This document shows positions 8,365-18,253 of a stretch of 64,000 bases of DNA, in pieces. A program made the translations under genes and the position numbers. The notes under the pieces were generated by a model that saw only the letters and a list, made by a program, of their open reading frames with translations, did not search any database and was not told the DNA's origin. Position 1 is the stretch's first letter. Each line of letters starts with the position of its first letter. Source of the stretch: Labrenzia sp. R4_2 (lineage in GTDB: Bacteria > Pseudomonadota > Alphaproteobacteria > Rhizobiales > Stappiaceae); NCBI RefSeq assembly GCF_017743865.1, contig NZ_JAGHRJ010000001.1, positions 558,001 to 622,000 of the forward strand, given 5' to 3'.

Positions 8365-10406
8365 TGCTGGGACGTTTGACGATAGACGCGTTGCCCTTTT
8401 ACAGCTGGGTGGCCATGGGCGGGGCGGTCGTGACCGTTGGCGGCGGGATTGCAGCCTTTCTGCTGATTACGTACCTGCGCACCTGGAAAGTTCTGTGGAC
8501 CGACTGGCTGACAAGTGTCGATCACAAGAAGATCGGCATCATGTACGTCGTGCTTGCGCTCATCATGCTGGTGCGCGGCTTTGTCGATGCGCTTATGATG
8601 CGCGCCCAGCAGGCGATTTCGCTCAACAACGAAGGCTATCTGCCGCCCGAGCATTTTGAGCAGATCTTCTCCTCGCACGGCACCATCATGATCTTCTTCG
8701 TGGCAATGCCGTTTCTGACTGGTCTGATCAACCTGATCGTTCCGCAGCAGATTGGCGCCCGGGATGTGTCCTTTCCCTTCCTGAATTCTGTCAGTCTTTG
8801 GCTCACGGCGGCAGGAGCCGCGCTAGTCCTGATCTCTCTTGTGGTGGGCAAGTTCTCACAAGCCGGGTGGACCGGTTATCCGCCGTATTCGGGCATCGAA
8901 TACAGCCCCGGCGTTGGGGTCGACTACTGGATCTGGGCGCTGACCTTAAGTGGTGCCGGCACCACCATGTCCGGGATCAACTTCATCGTCACAATCGTCA
9001 AGAACCGCTGTCCGGGCATGACCTATATGCGCATGCCCATGTTCACCTGGACAGCACTTTGCATCTCGATCCTGATTGTCTTTGCTTTCCCGGCCCTGAC
9101 CGTGGTTGCCCTGCAGCTCTGGCTGGACAGGACACTGGGTTTTCATTTCTTCACCAATGGCGATGGCGGCAACATGATGATGTTCGCCAACCTGCTTTGG
9201 ATTTGGGGACACCCGGAGGTCTACATTCTGATCCTGCCGGCCTTTGGCATTTTTTCCGAAGTGGTGGCGACTTTCTCCAGAAAGCGGCTCTTCGGTTACA
9301 CATCGCTGGTCTATGCGACCGCCTGCATCGCCTTGCTCTCCTTCACGGTCTGGCTGCACCACTTTTTCACGATGGGGGCCTCGGCCAATGTGAATGCCAT
9401 CTTCGGTATAGCCACGATGATCATTGCCGTGCCCACAGGTGTGAAGATCTTCGACTGGATGTTCACGATGTATCGGGGGCGGATCGAGTTCCATCCGGCC
9501 ATGGTGTTCACCATCGGTTTCATGGTGACCTTCGTCATCGGCGGAGTGACAGGCGTGTTGCTGGCTTTGCCGCCCGCCGATTACCTGATGCACAATTCCA
9601 CGTTCCTGGTGGCGCATTTCCATAACATGCTCATTCCCGGCGCTCTGTTCGGCTATTTCGCAGGGCTGAACTACTGGTTCCCGAAGGCCTTCGGCTTCAA
9701 GCTGGACGCCAAATGGGGCATCCGGTCTTTCTGGTTCTGGTTTATCGGGTTTTATCTCGCCTTTATGCCGCTTTATGCTCTTGGGTTCATGGGCATGTCC
9801 CGGCGGATGGAGCATTACGCGGATCCAACCTGGCAACCCTTCCTGGTGGTTGCCGCGCTGGGCGCCGTCTTCGTGCTTTGCGGCATCATCTGTATCGGCA
9901 TCCAACTCTATGTTTCCGCGCGCCAATGGGGATCGTCCCGCGACATCACCGGGGATCCGTGGAACGGCCGGACCTTGGAATGGGCAACATCGTCTCCGGC
10001 CGCGCCGTACAATTTCGCGGTCGTTCCAACGGTCACCGACATTGATGCATTCCATGAAATGAAGATGCGCGGCACCGCCTATCAGAGGCCGGAGCGTTAC
10101 GAGCCCATTGTCATGCCAAAAAGCACCGGCCTCGGCGTTGTTTTGGGCGGGCTCTCCTTCGTAATGGGATTTGCTGCTGTCTGGTACATCTGGTGGCTGG
10201 CGGTGCTGATGCTGGTCTTGTGTCTGGTGTGCATCGGGATCCGAGCCTGCGACGACACCAGCGAGTATGTGATGTCTGCGGCCGAGGTTGAGGCAATTGA
10301 GACCGCCTGGCTCTCCGGGATCACTCAGGCTGACATCCATGACATGCGCGACTTTGAACCGCGCGGGGCTGCGTCCGGAATGGCGCTTTCGGGGAGAGCG
10401 GTATGA
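8364..10406 (+). CDS. cyoB: Cytochrome bo3-type ubiquinol oxidase subunit I
   Basis: The 680-residue catalytic subunit. Numbered from the ATG at 8364, heme and copper ligands fall one residue from their E. coli CyoB positions: H105, H283 with Y287 (HPEVY, the cross-linked His-Tyr), H332 and H333, H418 and H420. Quinone-site residues R71, D75 and H97 are also visible. This agreement fixes the start at the ATG that overlaps the cyoA stop (TGATG). The complex reduces O2 with electrons from ubiquinol and pumps protons. It overlaps cyoC by four bases (ATGA). Confidence 0.97.
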   Translation: MLGRLTIDALPFYSWVAMGGAVVTVGGGIAAFLLITYLRTWKVLWTDWLTSVDHKKIGIMYVVLALIMLVRGFVDALMMRAQQAISLNNEGYLPPEHFEQIFSSHGTIMIFFVAMPFLTGLINLIVPQQIGARDVSFPFLNSVSLWLTAAGAALVLISLVVGKFSQAGWTGYPPYSGIEYSPGVGVDYWIWALTLSGAGTTMSGINFIVTIVKNRCPGMTYMRMPMFTWTALCISILIVFAFPALTVVALQLWLDRTLGFHFFTNGDGGNMMMFANLLWIWGHPEVYILILPAFGIFSEVVATFSRKRLFGYTSLVYATACIALLSFTVWLHHFFTMGASANVNAIFGIATMIIAVPTGVKIFDWMFTMYRGRIEFHPAMVFTIGFMVTFVIGGVTGVLLALPPADYLMHNSTFLVAHFHNMLIPGALFGYFAGLNYWFPKAFGFKLDAKWGIRSFWFWFIGFYLAFMPLYALGFMGMSRRMEHYADPTWQPFLVVAALGAVFVLCGIICIGIQLYVSARQWGSSRDITGDPWNGRTLEWATSSPAAPYNFAVVPTVTDIDAFHEMKMRGTAYQRPERYEPIVMPKSTGLGVVLGGLSFVMGFAAVWYIWWLAVLMLVLCLVCIGIRACDDTSEYVMSAAEVEAIETAWLSGITQADIHDMRDFEPRGAASGMALSGRAV

Positions 10407-11017
10407 GTGAAATGCTGGCCACCCGAAACGACGCTGACCTCTTGGAGGAAGAAGAGCATCATTCGCTTCGCGGACGGGAGTTCGGTTTCTGGCTGTTCCT
10501 GATGGGCGACGCCGTCATTTTCGCGCTGCTGTTTGCGACCTACGTTGTCTTGTCCGGCAACTCGGCGGCCGGCCCGACCTCGCAACAGGTCTTCGACCTC
10601 AGCCACACGGCCATCGAGACCGCGTTGTTGTTGGTCTCCAGCCTGACCTTCGGCATTGCCAGTCTGGCCATGGACAAGGGGCATGGGCGCGCCGTCATTC
10701 TCTGGCTTCTGACTACACTTGGACTTGGTCTGGGCTTCCTCGCCATGGAGGTTCTTGAATTCCGCGGCATGATCCTGCAAGGGGCAGGGCCGGATGTCAG
10801 CGGGTTCCTCTCGGCATTCTTCACGCTCGTCGGGATGCATGGCGCGCATGTTGCCATGGGGTCAGTCGGCATCCTTGTGATGATCGGTCAGGTCATGACT
10901 AAGGGCCTGACGTTGCCGGTCCGCTCGCGGCTCAACCGCTTGGGGCTGTTCTGGCATTTTCTTGATATTGTCTGGATCGGGATCTTCTCGGTCGTCTATT
11001 TGCCCGGTGTGATGTAG
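10403..11017 (+). CDS. cyoC: Cytochrome bo3-type ubiquinol oxidase subunit III
   Basis: A 204-residue protein with five membrane helices, matching CyoC. Landmarks are the N-terminal [22 protein letters not shown] segment and the C-terminal [21 protein letters not shown], shared with heme-copper oxidase subunit III. It is translationally coupled to cyoB by ATGA and followed nine bases later by cyoD, with an AGGAGG ribosome-binding site between them. Confidence 0.95.
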   Translation: MSEMLATRNDADLLEEEEHHSLRGREFGFWLFLMGDAVIFALLFATYVVLSGNSAAGPTSQQVFDLSHTAIETALLLVSSLTFGIASLAMDKGHGRAVILWLLTTLGLGLGFLAMEVLEFRGMILQGAGPDVSGFLSAFFTLVGMHGAHVAMGSVGILVMIGQVMTKGLTLPVRSRLNRLGLFWHFLDIVWIGIFSVVYLPGVM

Positions 11018-11026
11018 GAGGCTGAC

Positions 11027-11341
11027 ATGGACCACACGGACCACACAGAACATCGCAGCCTTGGCACCTACCTGACCGGCTTTGCACTCGCGATTGTGCT
11101 GACTGCGATCCCTTTCGGCCTGGTCTGGACGGGCGCACTCACCGGACCGGCGGTCTACGGTGTGATTGCAGCGGCCGCTGTCATCCAGGTGCTGGTGCAC
11201 CTGGTGTTTTTCCTGCACGTCAATTTCAAGTCGACCCCGGGTGAGAACCTCTTCTTTCTGGCCTTCGCAGCCGTTCTGATCTGCATCATGGTCGGCGGCA
11301 GTCTCTGGATCATGTTCGACTTGCATCACCGGATGATGTGA
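11027..11341 (+). CDS. cyoD: Cytochrome bo3-type ubiquinol oxidase subunit IV
   Basis: A 104-residue protein with three membrane helices and a histidine-rich N-terminus, typical of CyoD (LVHLVFFLHVNFKS, then a final helix LFFLAFAAVLICIMVGGSLWIM). It closes the cyoABCD operon. No cyoE (heme O synthase) follows, so heme O must come from a synthase encoded elsewhere. I saw no clear terminator hairpin after it. Confidence 0.93.
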   Translation: MDHTDHTEHRSLGTYLTGFALAIVLTAIPFGLVWTGALTGPAVYGVIAAAAVIQVLVHLVFFLHVNFKSTPGENLFFLAFAAVLICIMVGGSLWIMFDLHHRMM

Positions 11342-11440
11342 CGGTCTGAATTACGTGTTTGACGCCTGAGTCCGAACGACACTCTGTTGGTTTTTGCAAC
11401 CGATGTGGTTTTGCCTCAACAGCTGTGGTACCCACACCGC

Positions 11441-12286
11441 ATGGACAAAAGAGACCGGGCCGAACTGTTTCGCGAGCGTTTGAGCGCGGCGCTCAGAGAG
11501 CGGGAACTGAACCGCTCAGACCTCGCGCGTGCAGCTGAGCTCGACCGGTCCACGGTTTCCCAGCTTTTGTCCGAAGAGAGCCCACGCCTGCCCAATGGCC
11601 AGGCGCTTGCAGCTATCGCATCTGCCCTAAGTGTGTCCGCCGATTGGCTTCTGGGCTTGTCGGCGCACAAGGGCGCGGCTGCGGAAATCCTCGATCAAGC
11701 CGTTCAAGTGGCCGAAACCGAACGTCATCCGGTCGATGTGCATTTGCTCGCCTGGTACCGGGACGCGGTGGGCGCCAAGATCCGTCATGTTCCGGCGAAC
11801 CTGCCGGATGTCTTGAAGACAGAGGCCGTTCTGGCGCACGAATATGCTGGTGAAACCTTTCGGACACCCGGACAGGCCATCACCGGTACACGCGATCAGC
11901 AGGCGTTGTTGAACCGCGCAGAATCGGACATGGAAATTTGTGTTTCGAAAGAGGCTCTGGAAGCATTTGCCCGGGGCGAGGGCATGTGGTCGGATTTGCC
12001 GGATGCCGTGCGCCGGGAGCAGCTGAAGGTCATGGGCGAAACCCTGGAAAGATATTACCCGTCTCTCAGGCTGCATCTTTTTGGTGCGAGCGACCGGTTT
12101 TCAGCCCCGTTTACGGTGTTTGGTCAAAAATGGGCTGCGCTGTATCTGGGTCAGCGCTATCTCACCTTTTCCAACACACGTCACGTGCAGCTGTTTTCCC
12201 GGCATTTCGATGATCTGGTCCGCCACGCTCTCGTGCGCTCTCACGAGGCCAGTGACTTTGCAACGAAACTGTCTCTCGGGATTTGA
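11441..12286 (+). CDS. XRE family helix-turn-helix transcriptional regulator
   Basis: A 281-residue protein. An N-terminal Cro/C1-type HTH (about residues 8-70) shows LNRSDLARAAELDRSTVSQL and ALAAIASALSVSADWLLGL. A C-terminal domain of about 200 residues (FTVFGQKWAALYLGQRYL and onward) is unassigned and may be a sensor domain. The ATG at 11441 is preferred over an in-frame upstream start at 11387, which would add 18 residues without family character. It lies 99 bases downstream of cyoD on the same strand; a role in cyo control is possible but unproven. Confidence 0.8.
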   Translation: MDKRDRAELFRERLSAALRERELNRSDLARAAELDRSTVSQLLSEESPRLPNGQALAAIASALSVSADWLLGLSAHKGAAAEILDQAVQVAETERHPVDVHLLAWYRDAVGAKIRHVPANLPDVLKTEAVLAHEYAGETFRTPGQAITGTRDQQALLNRAESDMEICVSKEALEAFARGEGMWSDLPDAVRREQLKVMGETLERYYPSLRLHLFGASDRFSAPFTVFGQKWAALYLGQRYLTFSNTRHVQLFSRHFDDLVRHALVRSHEASDFATKLSLGI

Positions 12287-12355
12287 ACCGGATTTTAATT
12301 ACCAAAGGTAAATCCAGATATTGAACCGCCTTTCCCGAAAGAAAGACCCTACGGC

Positions 12356-12997
12356 ATGGCAACCATCGAATATGTCTATTCCGCGCATTCCGCATTTGCG
12401 TATCTCGGCTCCTCTGAGATCATGCGGATTTGCGCTGATCACAACGCGGTTTTGGTCCATCGGCCAGTGCTTTTGTCGCCTGTCGTCGTGGCTCAAAGAA
12501 GTCCGGCCTTCCGCCAGCGGACACAGGCACATGTCGACTATTTCTTCGGTCGCGAAATCGAACGTTGGGCCGAGTACCGGTCCGTGCCGATCATCCGCAA
12601 GCGCCCGACCTTTCATGATGCAGACTACAGCCTGGCCTCCGGCATGATCATCGCGCTGGGCGAAACGGGCCCAGACACCGACCGGATGGCTCACGGACTT
12701 TTGGAAGCGCATTGGAATGAGGATTTGGACCTTTCAGACCGTACCGCTCTTGAGGCTGTGGCGGTGAAGCTGGGGTTCGCCGCCAAGGAATTGCTGGAAG
12801 AAGCTGCAAGCCCGAGCGTTCAGAACAAGCTGATGGAAAATTCCGAGTGGGCCAAGGAAAAGCAGGTTTTTGGGTCCCCAACCTACATAGTCGATGGTGA
12901 TCCATTTTACGGTCAGGATCATCTCTCACTGGTGGAGCGTGCTCTTGAAAAACCCTTCGCGCCATCGGATTGGGTTAATCCGCCTGTTGATGGGTAG
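12356..12997 (+). CDS. DsbA-family / 2-hydroxychromene-2-carboxylate isomerase-like protein
   Basis: A 213-residue kappa-GST/HCCA-isomerase-type protein. The N-terminus IEYVYSAHSAFAYLGSSEI carries the serine-containing active-site turn where DsbA has CxxC. The C-terminal GSPTYIVDGDPFYGQDHLSLVE is the hallmark cis-Pro loop and GQDRL-like motif of the family. These enzymes act in aromatic degradation or as glutathione-dependent isomerases; with no catabolic genes nearby, the substrate is unknown. It lies 69 bases after the XRE regulator. Confidence 0.85.
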   Translation: MATIEYVYSAHSAFAYLGSSEIMRICADHNAVLVHRPVLLSPVVVAQRSPAFRQRTQAHVDYFFGREIERWAEYRSVPIIRKRPTFHDADYSLASGMIIALGETGPDTDRMAHGLLEAHWNEDLDLSDRTALEAVAVKLGFAAKELLEEAASPSVQNKLMENSEWAKEKQVFGSPTYIVDGDPFYGQDHLSLVERALEKPFAPSDWVNPPVDG

Positions 12998-13120
12998 GAC
13001 GCCGGTCAGACGAAAACTCTTTCGTAAATTTGCGCCGTGTTAAGTGTTTTGCCGTTACGTGAATTGCTTCAGGTCGTCTGTTGTGCGTTTGTACAGGCGT
13101 CCCTCACGTCGGAGACTGTC

Positions 13121-13933
13121 ATGGTATCGGTCCGCCTCGGGCTGGTTTTATTCTTCGCAAGCATCTCCAGTGCATTGGCATCTGATCCAAACTGCACACG
13201 CGTAACCGCGTCCGCACACCCCGATTATCCGCCTTATCATTGGCGCGAGGGCGGGCGGATTGTTGGGGCAAGCGTTGACCTCAACAAAATGATCTTTCAG
13301 GAACTCGGTGTCTCGTTTGATGCGGTCTTTACTGGGCCCTGGAAACGCGTTTTGAAAACAGCTGAAAACGGCGATATCGACTTCTTGATGTCGCTTAAAA
13401 AAACGGATGAGCGATCAACGTTTTTGGACTTTACCGACACCCCCGCGTTCGAGAACCCGTTTACTGTGTTCACGTTGCGCAACCGGAGCTTCCCATTCAC
13501 GGTATGGGAGGATCTGAAGGGCAGGTATGGCGCGAAAAACGCCGGAGACCGCTATGGAGAGCCTTTCGATTCCTATGTCGCCAATGTTCTGGAGTTGTCC
13601 GACAATTTCTCTTTCCAGGATAACGTCAACCAGCTGCTGGTTGGTCGGATCGATTACATTATCCATGGCCGCTACGTCGGTCAGGCGCAATTTGGCGCCA
13701 TCCAGGGCGGCGAGGACATTGTGCCGCTGGACTGGAACGTGATGAATGGCTTTGTGCACAGTGGTTTTACGCTGAGTTCTCCTTGCCGGAATCTGAAGGA
13801 CAATGTGAGCGAGCGGTATGGCGAACTGCTGGCCGACGGGACAGCGGACCGGATCATCTCTGAAAACATCGGCCGATGGATTCTCCGAAGCCGGAATTAC
13901 GAGCTGCGAAAGAAAGTCGTCGATATCGACTAA
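13121..13933 (+). CDS. Orphan periplasmic solute-binding protein, family 3 (paralogue B)
   Basis: A 270-residue SBP_bac_3-type protein from the ATG at 13121. The signal peptide spans about residues 1-20 (LGLVLFFASISSALA), and the ligand domain opens with HPDYPPYHWREGG. FTGPWKRVLKTAENGDIDF follows, the same PWKR landmark seen in three other genes here. The upstream in-frame TTG/GTG region (from 13037) would put a non-signal extension in front, so it was not used. No transporter genes are adjacent. Confidence 0.83.
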   Translation: MVSVRLGLVLFFASISSALASDPNCTRVTASAHPDYPPYHWREGGRIVGASVDLNKMIFQELGVSFDAVFTGPWKRVLKTAENGDIDFLMSLKKTDERSTFLDFTDTPAFENPFTVFTLRNRSFPFTVWEDLKGRYGAKNAGDRYGEPFDSYVANVLELSDNFSFQDNVNQLLVGRIDYIIHGRYVGQAQFGAIQGGEDIVPLDWNVMNGFVHSGFTLSSPCRNLKDNVSERYGELLADGTADRIISENIGRWILRSRNYELRKKVVDID

Positions 13934-13970
13934 AACATCCGGCTAGCCATGTGTCGGTCCCACCTTTTCT

Positions 13971-15623
13971 TTAGTGATGACCGAGGTGATGGTGATACTG
14001 CGCCTTGGCAACTTCCAGGGATTTTGCGGGTTCGAAACTGCCGGCATCGGCCATCGTCCAATAGGTGGAATACCCCGCAATATCGTGGGTTGGGTCGAGC
14101 AAAGCGCCCGGTTTCAGCCAGGTCAGTGCAGCGCTGGCCGGCAGGATTTCCCGCAAACCAGCTCGAAGATAAAAATGCTCCGGCTTAAAGTCCCTTGGAT
14201 GAGAGAGCCCGGCTGCAGCTGTGAACTCAACGAGCGACTTGATGGTGTTGCGGTGAAAGTTCGCAACGCGGGTGGCCTTGTCCGGAACATCCAATGCTTG
14301 CTGGCGTTTCGGGTCCTGGGTTGCGACCCCTGTTGGGCATTTGTTGGTATGGCAGCTCTGCGATTGGATGCAGCCGACCGCGAACATGAAGCCGCGGGCC
14401 GAGTTCACCCAGTCCGCGCCAAGTGCCATGGTTCCGGCGATGTCAAAAGCGCTGATCAGTTTACCACTCGCGCCAATGCGGATGTCATCGCGCAATCCTG
14501 CGCCGACAAGGCTGTTGTGAACGAACGCCAACCCTTGGCGCAGCGGCGTGCCGAGCCGGTTGGCGAACTCGACGGGGGCTGCCCCCGTGCCACCTTCAGC
14601 ACCGTCTACAACGATGAAATCCGGTTTGATCCCGGACTTGAGCATCGCCTTCACGACCGCCATGAATTCCCACCGGTGTCCGATACATAGTTTGAAGCCG
14701 ACAGGTTTGCCTCCGGAAAGCTCGCGCAGGGTCTTGATGAAGTCCAGTAATTCCATCGGCGTTGAGAACGCAGAATGGCTCGCTGGTGAAATGCATTCCT
14801 TGCCGACCGGGATACCGCGCGCTTCCGCAATTTCCTCGGTCACCTTGGCGCCGGGCAGAACGCCGCCGTGGCCGGGTTTTGCCCCCTGACTCATCTTGAT
14901 TTCGATCATCTTGATCTGTGGGTCGGCCGCCTGTTTCTTGAACTTTTCCGGATCAAAGCCGCCATCGTCGGCGCGGCAACCAAAATAGCCGCTGCCCAGC
15001 TCCCAAACCAGATCGCCGCCGCCTTCGCGGTGGTAACGGGAAACGCTGCCCTCGCCGGTGTCATGGTAGAAGCCGCCCGCCTTGGCACCTTTGTTCAACG
15101 CCAGGATGGCGTTGCCGGAAAGTGACCCAAAGCTCATGGCGGAGATGTTGAAAATCGACGCGGAGTAAGGTTGTTTGCACTCCGGCCCGCCGATCTCGAC
15201 GCGCAGTTCTTCGACCTCCCCATGGGATTGCGGACAGACCGAATGGTTCACCCAGCCGTAGTTGATGTCATAAACGTCAAGCTCGGTGCCGAAGGGGAGC
15301 ACGCCTTCGATGTCCTTTGCCCGGTCATAGACCATGGTGCGGCGCTCGCGGGAGAACGGCCGACCATCCTGATTGCTTTCAAAGAAGTACTGCCGGAGCT
15401 CCGGGCGGATAGCTTCGAACATGAAGCGGAAATGGCCGGCGACCGGGTAGTTCCGCAAAATCGCATGCTTCGTCTGGGTGACGTCCAGTATGCCGACAAT
15501 GGTCAGGACGGCAAAAACCGCAAAAACCCAAAGGATATGAGGGTTGACTGCGAAGCTGAGGATGAAGGTCACAACTGCGGCGGCACTACAAAGCGCAAAC
15601 ACCGTATAGCGGGCTGGAAACAA
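13971..15623 (-). CDS. FMN-binding glutamate synthase-like protein (GltB2 domain, membrane anchored)
   Basis: A protein of about 550 residues with two N-terminal membrane helices (about residues 3-45), followed by the FMN/3Fe-4S domain of ferredoxin-type glutamate synthase. Visible parts are GPECKQPYSASIFNISAMSFG split across the flavin region, GAKPGHGGVLPG, CISPASHSAFSTP, VDGAEGGTGAAP and CIQSQSCHTNKCPTGVATQD, the last giving the cysteine cluster. The amidotransferase domain is absent, so it is a stand-alone synthase-domain protein; such proteins are of uncertain reaction. The start used is TTG at 15623, seven bases after AGGGAGA. An upstream TTG at 15644 is possible. Confidence 0.87.
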   Translation of the reverse strand: MFPARYTVFALCSAAAVVTFILSFAVNPHILWVFAVFAVLTIVGILDVTQTKHAILRNYPVAGHFRFMFEAIRPELRQYFFESNQDGRPFSRERRTMVYDRAKDIEGVLPFGTELDVYDINYGWVNHSVCPQSHGEVEELRVEIGGPECKQPYSASIFNISAMSFGSLSGNAILALNKGAKAGGFYHDTGEGSVSRYHREGGGDLVWELGSGYFGCRADDGGFDPEKFKKQAADPQIKMIEIKMSQGAKPGHGGVLPGAKVTEEIAEARGIPVGKECISPASHSAFSTPMELLDFIKTLRELSGGKPVGFKLCIGHRWEFMAVVKAMLKSGIKPDFIVVDGAEGGTGAAPVEFANRLGTPLRQGLAFVHNSLVGAGLRDDIRIGASGKLISAFDIAGTMALGADWVNSARGFMFAVGCIQSQSCHTNKCPTGVATQDPKRQQALDVPDKATRVANFHRNTIKSLVEFTAAAGLSHPRDFKPEHFYLRAGLREILPASAALTWLKPGALLDPTHDIAGYSTYWTMADAGSFEPAKSLEVAKAQYHHHLGHH

Positions 15624-15904
15624 GAGACATTCTCCCTCTGGCAATCCTGAGGGGCAGTCTAGTCAGTCTCCTTGTGAAAAGGAAAGGGGGCATCTCATCT
15701 TTGATGAGCTTGGCCGCACGATTCAGAACATGCATCGCGGGGCGAGGTTTATGCATTTAATGCCATTGAGATATTTGTCGATTGCAGGCCCTTGGCCGTG
15801 TCCCGAATAATCACTGAACAGATTTGAGCCCGGAAGCGCTGACACATTCATTGGCGGTCCGGCACTCCGAATACCGGTTAGGGCAACGTCTGCGATGGGG
15901 TGAC

Positions 15905-16717
15905 ATGAAACGAGTGTTGGGCGCGATAACCGCAGCCATGTTGACCGTCAGTGCGTGGCAAGCCTCGGCGCAAACACTTGTTTTGGGCCTGGAAAACGTA
16001 GAGTACTTTCCCTGGCAACTGCCGGATGGGACCGGGGCCGACATTTTCCTCATAGAGACGGCGGCCCGAAACCTGGGTTACGCGGTTGATTTCCGGCCCG
16101 TACCTTGGAGGCGGTGCCTCAACGAGGCCGGTTCGAACGCCGTCGACGGGTGTTTTTCGGCCAGCTTCGAGGTGAGCCGTATGGACCTTGGGGTCTATCC
16201 GATTGTGGACAACCGTCCGGATACCTCAAAAGCTCTGCACGCAGACAGTTATTCGCTCTACGTTCCAACAGAATCGGATGTCCGCTGGACTGGGTCAGAG
16301 TTTGAAAATCTGTCCGGCGATATTGGAGCTATCTACGGCTATTCGATTGTGACAATGCTCCAAAACCAGGGTGTCGGGGTTTTCAAGGCCGACCGGCTCG
16401 GTCAACTGTTCCAGCTCCTTCTGCGCGACCGCCTGGATGGTGTCGCGGCGCTAACCGCACATGCCGATCACTTGATCGAACAAACGCCGGAGCTGAACGG
16501 ACGGGTTCGAAAAGTAGGACCGCCCTTGGAAGAAAAGCATTACTACCTGTTGTTTTCACATGGCTTTGCCAAGAACAACCCGGAGGTCGTTTCAGCCCTT
16601 TATGATGAGATCAAACGGGTTCGAAAATCCCCTGAATATCGGGAAAATTATGAGCACATCCGGCGCACGCATGTTGAGCCGCACACCTTGAATTACGACC
16701 CTCCCGGTGGCCTTTAA
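15905..16717 (+). CDS. Orphan periplasmic solute-binding protein, family 3 (paralogue C)
   Basis: A 270-residue protein, the same length as paralogue B. The signal peptide MKRVLGAITAAMLTVSAWQA ends in ASA. The ligand domain has EYFPWQLPDGTGADIFLIE in place of the PPY motif, and VPWRRCLNEAGSNAVDGCF in place of PWKR. It is divergent from the glutamate-synthase-like gene, with about 280 bases between starts. It stops 17 bases before the convergent glycosyltransferase. Of the four paralogues it has the most altered ligand-pocket region. Confidence 0.8.
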   Translation: MKRVLGAITAAMLTVSAWQASAQTLVLGLENVEYFPWQLPDGTGADIFLIETAARNLGYAVDFRPVPWRRCLNEAGSNAVDGCFSASFEVSRMDLGVYPIVDNRPDTSKALHADSYSLYVPTESDVRWTGSEFENLSGDIGAIYGYSIVTMLQNQGVGVFKADRLGQLFQLLLRDRLDGVAALTAHADHLIEQTPELNGRVRKVGPPLEEKHYYLLFSHGFAKNNPEVVSALYDEIKRVRKSPEYRENYEHIRRTHVEPHTLNYDPPGGL

Positions 16718-16734
16718 GCAGAGATCAGACGAAG

Positions 16735-18042
16735 TCAGGCGCTTTTTGCTCGTTCACCAACAGCCGGAACACGGGACATGATTTCCTCTGCCGCGCCCTC
16801 TGCGCCGGGCTCGAGCGCCATGATGCCGGCGGCGGCCTTGGCGCCCATTGCATAGGCCGGAGCATCCAGCGCATAGAGCGCCTTCACCAGCAAATCTGTT
16901 GTGAGTTTCTTTTGGCTGATCGGCGCCGGACCAGCGCCAGCTGCATGAACGCGTTGCCCCCAGAAAGGCTGATCGGCAAAAACCGGGCAGACAAGGGAGG
17001 GCTTGCCCCAGCGCAAGGCTTCATGGGTTGTCCCGGCACCGCCATGGTGGATGATGCTGCTGCATTTTGGAAACAGCCAGCTGTGCGGTGCCTTGTCGAT
17101 CAAAAACACCTTGTCCTTCAAGACCTCCGGCAGGGTGTGCCCGGTGAGGCCGCCCCAGCCGCGCGCCAAAATGGCCCTCAGTCCGGTCTGGGTGAGTGAG
17201 CGCATGATCAGCCGGGTCAGATCTTCCGGGTTCCGGCTCGGCATGGAGCCAAAGCCGATATAGACCGGCGCCGGGCCGTCCTCCAGAAACTGCATCAGCT
17301 CGCGGGCGGGCATGTAGGTGTTTGCGGGCCGCATGAACCAGTAGCCGCTCAGCCAGGACGTTTCCGGCCAGTCTTTCGGTCTCGGCACCAGCGCAGATGA
17401 AAACCCTTGCAGGCACAGCGCTTTGGAGCCATCCGGCATATGCCCATCGATCATTTCGCCCGGGTATTCGAATTCCGCGGTTGCTTCGGCGCGCAGCGGT
17501 TTCAACATGGGAGACAGACCCAGCGCCATGAGCTTGCGGGCAGCCAGAAAACTGAGACGGTTTCCCAGTTTACCGAGAGCGGGCAATCCAAACAGGGAGA
17601 CCGGAAAATCCCCTGTGGGCGTTACGACCGGTTGAAGCGCGGTCGGCAAAGCCGGGACATTCAGCCGCCGTGCCACCAGCGTCATCACCGTAGCCTTGAG
17701 ATTGAAGAGGATCAGATCCGGTTTTTCTTCCAGACCGATCCTCCACAAACATCGGACGACCTTCTTCTGATCTTCCATGGTGGTGCGGGCGACCTTGATC
17801 TTGCCGCGGAAGGTGAACATCGCCTCGCGCGTCACCGGGTCACCCAAGAGGGCCTCAAAATCGATCGGAACCGCACGTGGCTGCGCGCCGACCTTCCCAA
17901 TCATCGTGTCAAAGCCGCGCCCCGTCGCCACAACGACATCGGCACCAAGGCGCACCAGTTCACCGGCAAGCGCCACATAGGGCTGAACGTCGCCGCGGGT
18001 TCCGAGCGTGGCAATCAGGATTTTCGGCTTCGAAGCGTTCAT
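16735..18042 (-). CDS. Glycosyltransferase family 1 (UDP-glycosyl/rhamnosyltransferase-like)
   Basis: A 435-residue GT-B fold enzyme. The N-terminus ILIATLGTRGDVQPYVALA is typical of GT28/GT1 sterol or macrolide glycosyltransferases. The C-terminal donor site HHGGAGTTHEALRWGKPSLV, with PVFADQPFWGQRV, binds the UDP-sugar. The acceptor may be a lipid, sterol or small molecule; no partner gene indicates which. The ATG at 18042 is preferred over one 19 codons upstream because the GTRGDVQ strand normally lies close to the N-terminus. Confidence 0.87.
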   Translation of the reverse strand: MNASKPKILIATLGTRGDVQPYVALAGELVRLGADVVVATGRGFDTMIGKVGAQPRAVPIDFEALLGDPVTREAMFTFRGKIKVARTTMEDQKKVVRCLWRIGLEEKPDLILFNLKATVMTLVARRLNVPALPTALQPVVTPTGDFPVSLFGLPALGKLGNRLSFLAARKLMALGLSPMLKPLRAEATAEFEYPGEMIDGHMPDGSKALCLQGFSSALVPRPKDWPETSWLSGYWFMRPANTYMPARELMQFLEDGPAPVYIGFGSMPSRNPEDLTRLIMRSLTQTGLRAILARGWGGLTGHTLPEVLKDKVFLIDKAPHSWLFPKCSSIIHHGGAGTTHEALRWGKPSLVCPVFADQPFWGQRVHAAGAGPAPISQKKLTTDLLVKALYALDAPAYAMGAKAAAGIMALEPGAEGAAEEIMSRVPAVGERAKSA

Positions 18043-18253
18043 TGGTGAAATTCCCAATAGGAAGGTGCCTCTTTTGGATGTTTTTTGGCCACTCTGCAAT
18101 CAGGAAGAGGTGTAAAATCATCAAAATATCTGGAAAGTGTCAGCTACCGTTGGGGCAATATCAAATCAATGACATGTTGAGGAATGAATTTCCGGTTTTG
18201 TTAAGGGCAGGGGATTTAGGGATTCTCTGAAGGACAAGCAGAAAAGGCAATGC

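Noticed and set aside
8946-10340. 464-residue minus-strand ORF opposite cyoB
   Set aside because: It is rich in His, Asp, Arg and Glu as expected for the reverse frame of a membrane protein gene; cyoB is certain.
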